From JBBQKI01 sp038326725 (GTDB lineage: Bacteria > Bacteroidota > Bacteroidia > Flavobacteriales > Flavobacteriaceae), in NCBI GenBank assembly GCA_038326725.1, contig JBBQKI010000001.1, positions 1 through 64,000 on the forward strand: DNA of 64,000 nt, written 5' to 3'. Below, in pieces: positions 32,068 to 41,097 of this stretch. Positions within the stretch are counted from its first letter, which is position 1; each line of letters begins with the position of its first letter. The translations under genes were made by a program, and so were the position numbers. The notes below the pieces were generated by a model. That model did not search any database. It saw only the letters and a list, made by a program, of their open reading frames with translations, and was not told the origin of the DNA.

Positions 32068-32835
32068 ATGATAAACAACATCCTAAAAGCAATTCAGGCC
32101 TACGGCGGTTCCTTAAAGCTCATTAGCGAATTGAGACTTTGGAGATATTTTGCAGTGCCTATGGCCATCAGTTTTTGCACGGCACTTTTGATTGGTTTTG
32201 CCGCTTGGGGCCTTTCGGACAATCTTGGGAGGTTCCTTTCCAAAATTTGGATGTGGGAATGGGGCGCAGAGACTTTTACCGCGATAAGTACTTTTATTGG
32301 AGTGTTGATAATCATCTCAATTGGGCTAGTGCTTTACAAACACATTATCATGGCATTCAGTGCGCCGTTTATGAGCCCGGTTTCAGCAAAAATTGAAAGG
32401 CATCTATTGGGCACAGCGCATCCTCACCGTAAAACCAACGAAGCCGCTCAATTGTGGCGCGGCATCCGAATCAATTCCCGTAACCTTTTTTGGGAACTGT
32501 TGCTCACCATTCCCATTTTTATTCTGGGGTTTATTCCCGTTATTGGTTTTCTTTCTTCATTCCTGCTTTTTTTGGTACAATCTTATTATGCGGGTTTCGG
32601 AAATATGGATTACACTTTGGAGCGGCATTTTAATTATTCGGAAAGTATTGATTTTGTAAAGAAAAACCGAGGCACCGCCATTGGCAACGGCATGCTTTTT
32701 ATGCTGATGCTTTTTATTCCCGTTATCGGGATCATTTTGGTACTACCTCTATCGGTAACCGCCGCTACCACTGAAACTATAAAATTATTGGAAGAAAGGA
32801 AAAAAGTTGCGGAATCCAGTAATAGGTTGCTATAA
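32068..32835 (+). CDS. EI24 domain membrane protein (CysZ-like)
   Basis: A 255-residue inner-membrane protein with four to five hydrophobic segments (near 30-55, 80-105, 145-180, 205-235). It has the EI24/CysZ layout: an N-terminal AIQAYGGSLKLISELRLWRYFAVP and the YYAGFGNMDYTLERH motif in the middle. CysZ relatives move sulfate, but most Bacteroidota members are uncharacterised. It lies between the unknown hem-operon gene and hemF and ends 7 bases before the hemF ATG, so it is probably co-transcribed. A link with porphyrin transport would be speculation. Confidence 0.8.
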   Translation: MINNILKAIQAYGGSLKLISELRLWRYFAVPMAISFCTALLIGFAAWGLSDNLGRFLSKIWMWEWGAETFTAISTFIGVLIIISIGLVLYKHIIMAFSAPFMSPVSAKIERHLLGTAHPHRKTNEAAQLWRGIRINSRNLFWELLLTIPIFILGFIPVIGFLSSFLLFLVQSYYAGFGNMDYTLERHFNYSESIDFVKKNRGTAIGNGMLFMLMLFIPVIGIILVLPLSVTAATTETIKLLEERKKVAESSNRLL

Positions 32836-32842
32836 AATATTT

Positions 32843-33757
32843 ATGAAAAACAAGTTCAGCAATTATATAAAAACCCTTCAAGACACTATCTCGTTTCAAC
32901 TTGAAAAAACGGATGGAAAGACCATTTTTAAAGAAGATGTTTGGGAACGCGCTGAAGGTGGCGGGGGTCGCAGCCGCATTTTGGAAAATGGGGAAATTTT
33001 TGAAAAAGCAGGGGTAAATGTCAGCGAAGTTTTTGGGAAATTGCCCGAGACGATGCAAGCATATTTTGGCGTAAAAGATGCCGATTTTTTTGCCTGTGGT
33101 ATAAGTTTGGTACTACACCCCAAAAATCCATTTGTGCCCACGGTGCATGCCAATTGGCGCTATTTTGAAATGTATAATTCCCAGGGCGAAATTGTGGACA
33201 GTTGGTTCGGCGGAGGGCAGGATTTGACGCCTTATTATTTATTTGAGGAAGATGCGATTCATTTTCACAACACATGCAAAGTTGTTTGTGAAAGGCACAA
33301 CCCGAATTTTTATGCAGATTTTAAAAAGAAATGCGATGTGTATTTTTACAATTCCCATCGCGAAGAAAGCCGTGGAATTGGAGGATTATTTTTTGATTAT
33401 TGCAAAGTTTCTCCGGAAATGACGATGGAAAATTGGTTTGATTTTGTAACTGATATGGGGGATAATTTTTTGAAATCCTATCTTCCCATAGTTGAAAAAA
33501 GAAGGGAAATCCCGTTTTCAGAAAAGCAAAGAACCTGGCAAGAAATACGCCGTGGCCGTTACGTGGAATTTAATTTAATCCACGATAAAGGCACGTTGTT
33601 CGGGCTTAAAACCAACGGCCGTATTGAAAGTATTTTAATGAGCCTTCCGCCTAGAGTGCAGTGGGTTTATGACTATCATCCCGAAAAAGGCAGCGAGGAG
33701 GAAAAATTAATTGAAGTGCTTAAAAACCCGAGGGATTGGAGTCCAATAACTCGATAA
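32843..33757 (+). CDS. hemF: oxygen-dependent coproporphyrinogen III oxidase
   Basis: Converts coproporphyrinogen III to protoporphyrinogen IX with O2. It is 304 residues long, counted from the ATG at 32843 (an in-frame upstream extension overlaps the EI24 gene and is rejected). Family motifs are WERAEGGGGRSRI, FVPTVHANWRYFE, SWFGGGQDLTPYY, FFDYC and QTW-like RTWQEIRRGRYVEFNLIHDKGTLFGL. Presence of HemF together with HemJ points to an aerobic route. Confidence 0.96.
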   Translation: MKNKFSNYIKTLQDTISFQLEKTDGKTIFKEDVWERAEGGGGRSRILENGEIFEKAGVNVSEVFGKLPETMQAYFGVKDADFFACGISLVLHPKNPFVPTVHANWRYFEMYNSQGEIVDSWFGGGQDLTPYYLFEEDAIHFHNTCKVVCERHNPNFYADFKKKCDVYFYNSHREESRGIGGLFFDYCKVSPEMTMENWFDFVTDMGDNFLKSYLPIVEKRREIPFSEKQRTWQEIRRGRYVEFNLIHDKGTLFGLKTNGRIESILMSLPPRVQWVYDYHPEKGSEEEKLIEVLKNPRDWSPITR

Positions 33758-33772
33758 TTCAATAAATCAAAA

Positions 33773-34756
33773 ATGTTAAATAGAAATCGAAGACTAAGGA
33801 CCAACGAAACCATTCGTTCACTGGTGAGAGAAACCATCTTGACGCCGGATGATTTTTTGGTCCCTTTATTTTTGGTGGAAGGAAAACGGGTGAAAGAGGA
33901 AATTCCGTCCATGCCCAATTATTACCGCTTTAGTTTGGACACTTTAAAAGTTGAAGTTAAAGAATTGTGGGGTTTAGGATTAAAGGCCGTTTTGCTCTTC
34001 GTAAAAGTGCCGGATAATTTAAAGGATAATAAAGGCACAGAGGCTTTCAACCCAAATGGTTTAATGCAGCGCGCTATAAAAACCGTAAAAGATGTTTGCC
34101 CAGAAATGCTCGTGATGACAGATGTGGCCTTGGACCCCTATTCCCAGTTTGGGCATGATGGCATTGTGGAAAAAGGAAAGGTTTTGAACGATAAAACCAA
34201 TCGTGCCTTGTCCAAAATGTCCCTATCCCATGCCCGGGCCGGGGCAGATTTTGTGGCGCCAAGCGATATGATGGATGGTCGTATCTTTGAAATACGGACA
34301 TTGCTTGAAGATGAAGGTTTTTACGATACGGGGATAATGAGCTATAGTGCCAAATATGCTTCAGCGCTTTACGGCCCGTTTCGGGATGCCTTGGATTCCG
34401 CCCCCGTAGATGGAAAAGAAATCCCAAAGGATAAAAAAACATATCAAATGGATCCCGCCAACCGAAGAGAAGCCATTAAGGAAACCCTTATGGATATTCA
34501 AGAAGGCGCGGATATAGTGATGATAAAACCGGGCCTTTATTATTTGGATATTGTTCGGGAAATCCGGAACGCGGTTTCTGTGCCTGTCGCCGTATATCAA
34601 GTTAGCGGGGAATATGCAATGCTTAAGGCGGCTTCAGAAAAAGGGTGGCTGAACCACGATGCGGTGATGATGGAGCAGGTTATTGCAATAAAAAGGGCAG
34701 GAGCTACTATAATAGCAAGTTATTTTGCCAAGGATGTTGTGAAATTATTGGCTTAG
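33773..34756 (+). CDS. hemB: delta-aminolevulinic acid dehydratase (porphobilinogen synthase)
   Basis: Joins two 5-aminolevulinate molecules to porphobilinogen. It has 327 residues and a TIM barrel with the two active-site Lys in SYSAKYASALYGPFRDA and IVMIKPGLYYLD. At the usual metal loop it reads TDVALDPYSQFGHDG: the three Cys of the zinc form are replaced by Ala/Asp-type residues, so it is the Mg-dependent class. It lies 15 bases after hemF and closes the hem operon. The sequence has a run of T after the stop but no hairpin. Confidence 0.95.
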   Translation: MLNRNRRLRTNETIRSLVRETILTPDDFLVPLFLVEGKRVKEEIPSMPNYYRFSLDTLKVEVKELWGLGLKAVLLFVKVPDNLKDNKGTEAFNPNGLMQRAIKTVKDVCPEMLVMTDVALDPYSQFGHDGIVEKGKVLNDKTNRALSKMSLSHARAGADFVAPSDMMDGRIFEIRTLLEDEGFYDTGIMSYSAKYASALYGPFRDALDSAPVDGKEIPKDKKTYQMDPANRREAIKETLMDIQEGADIVMIKPGLYYLDIVREIRNAVSVPVAVYQVSGEYAMLKAASEKGWLNHDAVMMEQVIAIKRAGATIIASYFAKDVVKLLA

Positions 34757-34876
34757 TTTTTTTTAAAATAACACATTGTTAAACAACCTTTAAAACCCAA
34801 AATTCAGAATTTTGTGATTAAAAAAGTAACAATAACATTTTAAATAATATAGTACCTTGCAACAAAAAAGCAATTA

Positions 34877-35977
34877 ATGACACTTTTAATTACCTACACC
34901 TTATTAGCATTATTTTTTTCTTTTTTATGTTCCTTGCTTGAAGCGGCTTTTTTAAGTTTTACCCCCACTTTTTTAAATGTAAAGGCACAAGAGGGTAAAG
35001 ATTATGCCCAAACCATTTTAAATTTCAAGAAAAGAATTGACGAACCTTTAATAGCAATCCTTACCCTCAATACCATTGCGCATACCGTGGGAGCAATAAT
35101 GGTGGGGATTGAGGCTGAAAAATTGCCTTATGATATTGATTTCTTGGGGTTTAATTTTGTGGGAATTGTTTCTGCGATACTAACTTTTTTGATTTTGACC
35201 ACTTCGGAAATAATACCGAAAACCATTGGCGCCACTTATTGGAAAAGCTTAGGGCCCTTTACTGCTCTTATCCTTCAAATAATCATATTTCCTTTAAAAT
35301 ATACAGGAATTATTTGGTTTCTAAATTTGACAACGAAGCTTATCGGAAAATCCGCACATGTAAATACGTTAAGCCGGGAAGAAATTATCGCCATTACCCA
35401 CACGGCTGGACAGGAGGGAGTTTTTGAAGAAAATGAAACCACAGTTATAAAAAACCTTTTGGTTTTCAAATCCGTTCAAGCAAAAGATGTGATGACGCCT
35501 TTTTCAGTGGTTACTCTGGAAAATGAGGACCTCAGTTTGATTAAATTCCACGACAGCCATAAAAACCTAAAGTTTTCTCGGATTCCCGTTTATAAAGAAA
35601 AAACCCATAATATCACCGGTTTTATACTCCGTGACGATCTTTTGGAAGAAATAGTGGAAGACAACGGCGAAAAGCTTTTGAGCGATATCAAGCGGGAACT
35701 TTTTGTAGTGCAAGCCCAAAAGCCAATTCCTGAATTATTCGATACCTTCATAAAACAACGTGCCCACATAGCAATGGTTGTTGATGAATACGGCAACACC
35801 ATCGGGATTGTGACCATGGAAGATATTATTGAAACCCTATTGGGGCTCGAAATCATGGATGAAAGCGATGCCGTTGAAGATATGCAGGCACAAGCCCGTA
35901 AAAATTGGGAACGCCGCGCAAAACGTTTGGGGATAAAATTGCAACAGGAAATCCAAGAGGATAAAGATGATAATTAG
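34877..35977 (+). CDS. CNNM/CBS-domain hemolysin-family protein
   Basis: A membrane protein of 366 residues with an N-terminal CNNM (DUF21) domain of three to four helices (residues 1-150) and a pair of CBS domains (about 195-320; AKDVMTPFSVV, SRIPVYKEKTHNITGFILRDDLL, HIAMVVDEYGNTIGIVTMEDIIETLLG). It ends in a charged tail and lacks the CorC_HlyC domain found in longer relatives. These proteins are thought to affect Mg2+ or other cation export. It ends three bases before ogt. Confidence 0.88.
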   Translation: MTLLITYTLLALFFSFLCSLLEAAFLSFTPTFLNVKAQEGKDYAQTILNFKKRIDEPLIAILTLNTIAHTVGAIMVGIEAEKLPYDIDFLGFNFVGIVSAILTFLILTTSEIIPKTIGATYWKSLGPFTALILQIIIFPLKYTGIIWFLNLTTKLIGKSAHVNTLSREEIIAITHTAGQEGVFEENETTVIKNLLVFKSVQAKDVMTPFSVVTLENEDLSLIKFHDSHKNLKFSRIPVYKEKTHNITGFILRDDLLEEIVEDNGEKLLSDIKRELFVVQAQKPIPELFDTFIKQRAHIAMVVDEYGNTIGIVTMEDIIETLLGLEIMDESDAVEDMQAQARKNWERRAKRLGIKLQQEIQEDKDDN

Positions 35978-35980
35978 AAA

Positions 35981-36454
35981 ATGGAGACTGCATTTCTCAA
36001 AACCCCCATCGGCACATTAAAAATTGAGGGGTTCGAGAATACCTTGGTTTCTGTACTTTTTATCGATTCGGATGAAAAGATATCGGATGAAATTCCTTCT
36101 AATTTAAAAAACCCAGTATCCCAACTTCAAGAATATTTTGAGAGAAAAAGAACCGACTTCACTGTAAACCTTTGCCCCATAGGGACTCTTTTTCAAAAAA
36201 AAGTGTGGCAACAATTACAGGAAATCCCTTTTGGGAAAACCCTTTCATATCAACAAATCGCAAATCAATTGGGGGATGCGAAAGTAATCCGTGCTGCTGC
36301 TTCGGCCAATGGCAAAAATCCCATTTCCATCATCATTCCATGCCACCGCGTTATTGGAAGTGATGGGTCTTTGACGGGATATGCGGGAGGCTTACACAGG
36401 AAAAAATGGCTTTTGGAGCATGAAAGCCCCGTGAAGCAAAACTCTTTGTTTTAA
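35981..36454 (+). CDS. ogt: methylated-DNA-[protein]-cysteine S-methyltransferase
   Basis: A DNA repair protein (157 residues) that takes methyl groups from O6-methylguanine in a suicide reaction. The active-site C121 is in IIPCHRVIG, with GKTLSYQQIANQLGDAKVIRAAASANGKNP before it, which is the DNA-binding helix-turn-helix. The short N-terminal domain is of the Ogt type. The gene is the middle member of a close-packed group with the CBS protein and the serine hydrolase (two-base gap). Confidence 0.95.
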   Translation: METAFLKTPIGTLKIEGFENTLVSVLFIDSDEKISDEIPSNLKNPVSQLQEYFERKRTDFTVNLCPIGTLFQKKVWQQLQEIPFGKTLSYQQIANQLGDAKVIRAAASANGKNPISIIIPCHRVIGSDGSLTGYAGGLHRKKWLLEHESPVKQNSLF

Positions 36455-36456
36455 TT

Positions 36457-37605
36457 ATGAAATTTTTGAAAAACTTCTTAAAATGGTTTATCGGAATTAT
36501 CATCCTTCTTGTTTTGCTTTTGTATATCACGGATTACGGTTATATTTTAAAAGGTATCCGCGTGGTTTACCTTACCGGCCACACCACTGCTTTTATTGAC
36601 GATTACACCTATTTTGAAAACGATACTGTTGCGGCAAGTTTAAACCCTCAGCCTTGGCCTTTTCATAAAAATATCAATAACATTCCCGCAACTGAAAAAC
36701 TCAGGAAAACGAACGAACAACTTGAAACCGTTGCTTTTTTGATTATTAAAAACGATAGCATTTTATTTGAAGAATATGCCGAAAATTATGGCCCGGAATC
36801 AAAAACCAATTCCTTTTCCATGGCAAAGAGCATCACATCGGCTTTGTTGGGGAAAGCAATCGACGATGGTTTCATAAAAAATTTGGATCAGCCTGTTAGC
36901 GATTTTTACCCCAATTTTGAAAATAGTGAAACGACTGTTGGCGACCTTTCATCAATGGCCTCGGGTTTGGATTGGGAAGAATCATATTCCAGCCCGTTCA
37001 GCGTTACGGCACGTTCCTATTATGACGATGATGTTGCAGAAACCATCCTCGGTTTAAAAGTAATTGAAACTCCCGGCGAAAAATTTAAATATTTAAGTGG
37101 AAACACCCAGCTTTTGGCAATGGTCATCGAAAAAGCAACCGGCAAAAAGTTGTCCAATTATCTTTCGGAAAGTTTTTGGAAACCGTTAGGCGCCGAACAA
37201 CCCGCCCTTTGGCAACTTGACGATGCCGAAAACCAATTGGCAAAAGCTTATTGTTGCTTAGCGAGCAATGCGCGCGATTTTGCGCGTTTTGGGAAATTAT
37301 ACAAACATTTTGGAAAGTGGGAGGGAGTGCAACTTTTGGATTCCACTTTCGTGGAAAAATCTATACAGCCCCGCTTTTCTGAAAGCCCGGAATATGGCTA
37401 TGGTTTTTGGCTGAGCGATCATTTGGGGAAAAAAATATTTGCCATGCGGGGCATTTTAGGACAATATGTGATCGTTGTGCCAGAGGATGACCTCATCATT
37501 GTGCGTTTGGGGCATAAACCCGGCAAGCGAACGGGGAAACCTTTTACAGAGGAATTCTATATTTATGTGGAAGAGGTTTATAACATGTTGGAAAATAAGT
37601 CATGA
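36457..37605 (+). CDS. serine hydrolase, class C beta-lactamase family
   Basis: A 382-residue protein with an N-terminal membrane segment (residues 8-27) and a penicillin-binding/beta-lactamase-type fold facing out. The catalytic S121-x-x-K124 lies in NSFSMAKSITSALLGKA. The second motif falls near KYLSGNTQLL, and the KTG-equivalent strand is replaced by HKPG. Such enzymes act as esterases or D-Ala-type peptidases; beta-lactamase activity is unlikely to be the main role. Preceded by ogt (two bases). Confidence 0.85.
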   Translation: MKFLKNFLKWFIGIIILLVLLLYITDYGYILKGIRVVYLTGHTTAFIDDYTYFENDTVAASLNPQPWPFHKNINNIPATEKLRKTNEQLETVAFLIIKNDSILFEEYAENYGPESKTNSFSMAKSITSALLGKAIDDGFIKNLDQPVSDFYPNFENSETTVGDLSSMASGLDWEESYSSPFSVTARSYYDDDVAETILGLKVIETPGEKFKYLSGNTQLLAMVIEKATGKKLSNYLSESFWKPLGAEQPALWQLDDAENQLAKAYCCLASNARDFARFGKLYKHFGKWEGVQLLDSTFVEKSIQPRFSESPEYGYGFWLSDHLGKKIFAMRGILGQYVIVVPEDDLIIVRLGHKPGKRTGKPFTEEFYIYVEEVYNMLENKS

Positions 37606-37650
37606 TTTTTTTGTAGTTTTATTCATCTTCCCAATTGAAATTTCCAAGCC

Positions 37651-38364
37651 ATGCTCAAAAAAATAAACCTCGAACATATCCTTTTTTTGGATATAGAGAC
37701 CGTGCCGCAACAGCCCAGTTTTGATATTTTGGAAGGTTCCGCAAAACTTTTGTGGGAACAAAAAACCCAATACCAGCGAAAGGAGGAATTTACTGCCGAA
37801 GAATTTTATCCACGTGCCGGTATTTGGGCCGAGTTCGGGAAAATAATCTGTATCTCTGTGGGGTATTTTGTTTTGAAAGGCGATGTCCGAAACTTTCGGG
37901 TTACAAGTTTTCATGGAGAAGAAATAAAAATTTTGAAAGATTTCAAAACTTTGCTTAATACCCATTTCAACAAACCACATCACGTTTTGTGCGCCCATAA
38001 TGGCAAAGAATTCGATTTCCCATACATTGCGCGGCGGATGATTATTAACGGAATTGATATTCCTTTTAAGTTAGATCTCTTTGGGAAAAAACCGTGGGAA
38101 GTGCCACATTTGGACACTTTGGAGCTTTGGAAGTTTGGCGATTACAAAACGTTTACTTCACTGAAATTGCTGGCCCATGTTTTGGGAATCCCTTCACCAA
38201 AAGATGATATTGACGGCAGCGATGTGCATCGGGTTTATTATGAAGAAAACGATATCGATAGAATTATTATCTATTGTGAAAAAGACACCATCACCGTGGC
38301 GCAGATTTTGCTGAAGTTCCGAAACGAAGCATTGTTGGTTGACGATGAAATTCTTTCGGTTTGA
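37651..38364 (+). CDS. predicted 3'-5' exonuclease (PolB-exonuclease-like)
   Basis: A 237-residue RNase H-fold nuclease of the DEDD type. The first acidic pair is D14 and E16 in FLDIETVP, the middle Asp is in AHNGKEFDFPYIARRM, and the final Tyr/Asp region is IIYCEKDTITVAQIL. It resembles the family of predicted exonucleases related to the proofreading domain of family B DNA polymerases, involved in DNA or RNA trimming. It is alone, lacks a polymerase domain, and its substrate is unknown. Confidence 0.85.
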   Translation: MLKKINLEHILFLDIETVPQQPSFDILEGSAKLLWEQKTQYQRKEEFTAEEFYPRAGIWAEFGKIICISVGYFVLKGDVRNFRVTSFHGEEIKILKDFKTLLNTHFNKPHHVLCAHNGKEFDFPYIARRMIINGIDIPFKLDLFGKKPWEVPHLDTLELWKFGDYKTFTSLKLLAHVLGIPSPKDDIDGSDVHRVYYEENDIDRIIIYCEKDTITVAQILLKFRNEALLVDDEILSV

Positions 38365-38427
38365 AAACCTGGTTTTTTACTTTTTGGCTTCACTTTTCGG
38401 GCGATGCTTCATCCGATAAAAATTCCG

Positions 38428-38435
38428 TAAATTTG
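38428..38435 (+). promoter_or_regulatory. candidate -7 element of the PAHGQPGH lipoprotein gene
   Basis: TAAATTTG matches TAnnTTTG, 25 bases before the ATG at 38461. Confidence 0.35.
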
Positions 38436-38460
38436 TTGCTCATTCATTAAAATAAAGATC

Positions 38461-38874
38461 ATGAAACCTTTTCAAAAAGCATCCCTAAAATTTTTCCCAT
38501 TTTTGTTTTTAATTGCAGTTCCCTTTATTTATTCCTGTAAAGAAAAAACTCCGCCAAAAACTGTGGAAACCTCTGAAAACAGTCCGGCCACAAACCCTGA
38601 TGGCACCAAAAGCGCCAGTTTTTCAAATGACAACACCGCCCTTAACCCAGCGCACGGCCAGCCCGGCCACCGTTGCGATATTAAAGTAGGAGAGCCATTA
38701 AATTCCTCTAGTAACAGTTTGAACACTAACACGACCCCAACAACAACTAAACAATCGTCTGTTATTCTTGACAACAGTGCGGTTCCGGCTGGGAAAAAAG
38801 GTAGCGGGGAAATAAATCCTGCCCATGGGCAGCCCGGTCATGTTTGCGGCGTTCCCGTTGGTTCACCGTTATAA
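38461..38874 (+). CDS. lipoprotein with duplicated NPAHGQPGH motif
   Basis: A 137-residue lipoprotein: signal residues 1-21 ending in IYSC. The mature chain is rich in Thr, Ser and Asn, with two near-identical blocks, ALNPAHGQPGHRCDIKVGEPL (about 60-80) and EINPAHGQPGHVCGVPVGSPL (about 117-137, the last residues). Each holds two His and one Cys spaced alike, which suggests metal or heme binding. Motifs of this kind recur in Bacteroidota lipoproteins with no assigned function. It is followed by a terminator. Confidence 0.72.
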   Translation: MKPFQKASLKFFPFLFLIAVPFIYSCKEKTPPKTVETSENSPATNPDGTKSASFSNDNTALNPAHGQPGHRCDIKVGEPLNSSSNSLNTNTTPTTTKQSSVILDNSAVPAGKKGSGEINPAHGQPGHVCGVPVGSPL

Positions 38875-38900
38875 ATTTTTTTTTAATTTTTTATAAATAC

Positions 38901-38932
38901 AAAAGCCTTACGTAATCCACCGTGAGGCTTTT
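38901..38932 (+). terminator. Rho-independent terminator
   Basis: Stem of AAAAGCCT (38901-38908) with AGGCTTTT (38925-38932), extended by three more pairs including one G-T, then T run. Ends the lipoprotein gene. Confidence 0.75.
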
Positions 38933-38990
38933 TAATTCCTTGAGGTTTGGCTAACTTTGATTTCAATATATCTTATAAAAACACAAGCTA

Positions 38991-40688
38991 TTGATTCCTG
39001 AAAAAATCCTTGAAGTAAATAACCTGAGCATCACCTTTGGTGACGGAAAAAACCATGTAAATGCGGTAAATGGTATTTCCTTCGATATTCTTCCAAATGA
39101 AATCGTGGGCATCGTTGGCGAATCCGGCTCCGGGAAATCGGTGACTTCGTTGGCCATTATGGGGTTACTTCCAAAAAAAACAGTTATAAATGGAGAAATT
39201 CTCTTCGAGGAAAAAAACCTGATCATTGAAAAAGAAAAAATCCTCCGGCAGTTGCGAGGCAAAGAAATTGCGATGATTTTTCAGGAACCAATGAGCGCTT
39301 TAAACCCTTCGTTGACCTGTGGTTTTCAGGTTTCGGAAATTCTTCGGCACCATTTGAAATATTCCGCTTCAAAGGCAAAAAAAGAGACGCTGTCCCTTTT
39401 TGAAAAAGTAAAGCTTCCTAACCCTTCCGAGATGTATTCCCGTTACCCACACCAAATCAGCGGTGGGCAGATGCAACGGGTTATGATTGCGATGGCCATT
39501 GCATGCAAGCCCAAACTTTTAATTGCTGACGAGCCCACCACGGCGTTGGACGTTACTGTTCAAAAAGAAATTATTTTATTGCTAAAGGAAATTCAAAAGG
39601 AAACAGGCATGAGCCTTCTTTTTATTTCGCATGACCTCACCCTTATTTCTGAGATTGCAAACCGTGTTTTGGTGATGTATAAGGGTAATATTGTTGAAAA
39701 GGGAAATGTGAAGGACATTTTTGATCCCAAAGCTTTCGGACCGAAAGATAATTACACGAAAGCCCTATTGGCATCGCGCCCTAAAATGGACACCCGGCTT
39801 TTCATCTTGCCAACTATAGCTTCCATCGCCGATAAAAGTTTTGAGCCCAAAGAAATTACACCTTTGCAACGTGCCCAAAACCATAAAAAAATATACACCC
39901 AAGTTCCGTTGTTGGAAATTAAAAACCTTAGAAAGGAATTTTACAATAAGCCCGGGTTGTTCTCTAAAAAAAGGACGTTAACGGCAGTAAACAATGTAAG
40001 TTTTTCTGTTTTTGAAGGCGAGACTTTAGGGCTGGTTGGGGAATCGGGCTGTGGGAAATCCACTCTGGGAACAACCATTTTGCAATTGGAAAAAGCAACT
40101 TCGGGCAGCATAAAATACCGGGGAAAAGAATTGACGCATCTCAACAATGAAGAAATAAGAAAGCTCCGAAAGGAAATCCAGATCATTTTTCAAGATCCTT
40201 ATTCATCCTTGAACCCCCGATTACTTATCGGCGAAGCTTTGATGGAACCCATGGAAGTGCACCGGATCGGGAAAAATAAAAGGGAACGAAAACAGAAAGT
40301 GCTGGATTTATTGGAAAAGGTAGGGCTAAACGAAACCTATTTTTACCGTTATCCACACGAACTTTCCGGAGGTCAACGACAGCGTGTGGGCATTGCGCGG
40401 ACCATTGCGGTGGATCCCAAATTGATTATTTGTGATGAATCAGTCTCGGCCTTGGATATTTCTGTGCAGGCGCAGGTGCTAAATTTGTTGAACCAACTGA
40501 AAGCGGATTTTGGATTTACCTATATTTTTATCTCTCATGATTTGGCGGTGGTCAAGTTCATGGCAGACCAACTTTTGGTCATGAACAAGGGAGAAATAGA
40601 AGAATTGGGCGATGCCGATGAACTTTACGCAAACCCTCAAAAGGATTACACCAAGAAATTGATTGCGGCCATTCCCCAAGGGCTGTAA
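38991..40688 (+). CDS. fused oligopeptide/nickel-type ABC transporter ATPase (two NBDs)
   Basis: A 565-residue fusion of two nucleotide-binding domains of the DppD and DppF kind (as in GsiA or YejF). Domain 1 (about 1-265) carries GESGSGKS, an ISGGQMQR signature and LLIADEPT. Domain 2 (about 305-565) carries GESGCGKST, LSGGQRQR and LIICDES. Both have the C-terminal oligopeptide extension. The start codon is TTG (38991), since no ATG occurs before the first Walker box. No permease or binding protein is nearby, so partners are encoded elsewhere. Confidence 0.9.
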   Translation: MIPEKILEVNNLSITFGDGKNHVNAVNGISFDILPNEIVGIVGESGSGKSVTSLAIMGLLPKKTVINGEILFEEKNLIIEKEKILRQLRGKEIAMIFQEPMSALNPSLTCGFQVSEILRHHLKYSASKAKKETLSLFEKVKLPNPSEMYSRYPHQISGGQMQRVMIAMAIACKPKLLIADEPTTALDVTVQKEIILLLKEIQKETGMSLLFISHDLTLISEIANRVLVMYKGNIVEKGNVKDIFDPKAFGPKDNYTKALLASRPKMDTRLFILPTIASIADKSFEPKEITPLQRAQNHKKIYTQVPLLEIKNLRKEFYNKPGLFSKKRTLTAVNNVSFSVFEGETLGLVGESGCGKSTLGTTILQLEKATSGSIKYRGKELTHLNNEEIRKLRKEIQIIFQDPYSSLNPRLLIGEALMEPMEVHRIGKNKRERKQKVLDLLEKVGLNETYFYRYPHELSGGQRQRVGIARTIAVDPKLIICDESVSALDISVQAQVLNLLNQLKADFGFTYIFISHDLAVVKFMADQLLVMNKGEIEELGDADELYANPQKDYTKKLIAAIPQGL

Positions 40689-40717
40689 AAAACACTAAAA
40701 AAAGGACATAAAAAAAA

Positions 40718-40750
40718 CCCGTTCAAACCTCACTAAGAACGGGCTTTATA
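40718..40750 (+). terminator. Rho-independent terminator of the ABC ATPase gene
   Basis: A 7-bp stem CCCGTTC (40718-40724) with GAACGGG (40737-40743), preceded by AAAAAAA and followed by CTTTATAAT. It lies 29 bases past the stop. Confidence 0.7.
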
Positions 40751-41097
40751 ATCTGTTTTATCAGATTTGGGGCAATCTTAACCTTAAGAAATCAAAACAA
40801 CAAAAAGACTTTTTTGGTCAAATACAATACATTTCGTAGCAGAAGTACCGTATTTTTTATTGCTGTCCTGTTTTTCATAAGCGGTTAAGCTTGGTTAATT
40901 TGGGGACGACAAATATGGAAACAAATATTCATATTATCAGTCTAAATACCTTTTTATTCGATTAAAAGCTTTAAAATTTAACATTTAGGCTTTAAATGAA
41001 GGTAAATTGAGATTAATTAACCCCATAAAAAATAATTTAAATCTTAAGTTGAAGGTAAATAATTGATGGATTTGTAGGTTTTTATCGGAAAGTTGGG
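40751..41097. other. non-coding A+T-rich spacer between convergent genes
   Basis: About 350 bases with no open frame of note, no repeat and no tRNA. Only A/T-rich sequence is seen, including TTTTTTATTG and several TTAATT runs. Both neighbouring genes converge on it. Confidence 0.6.
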
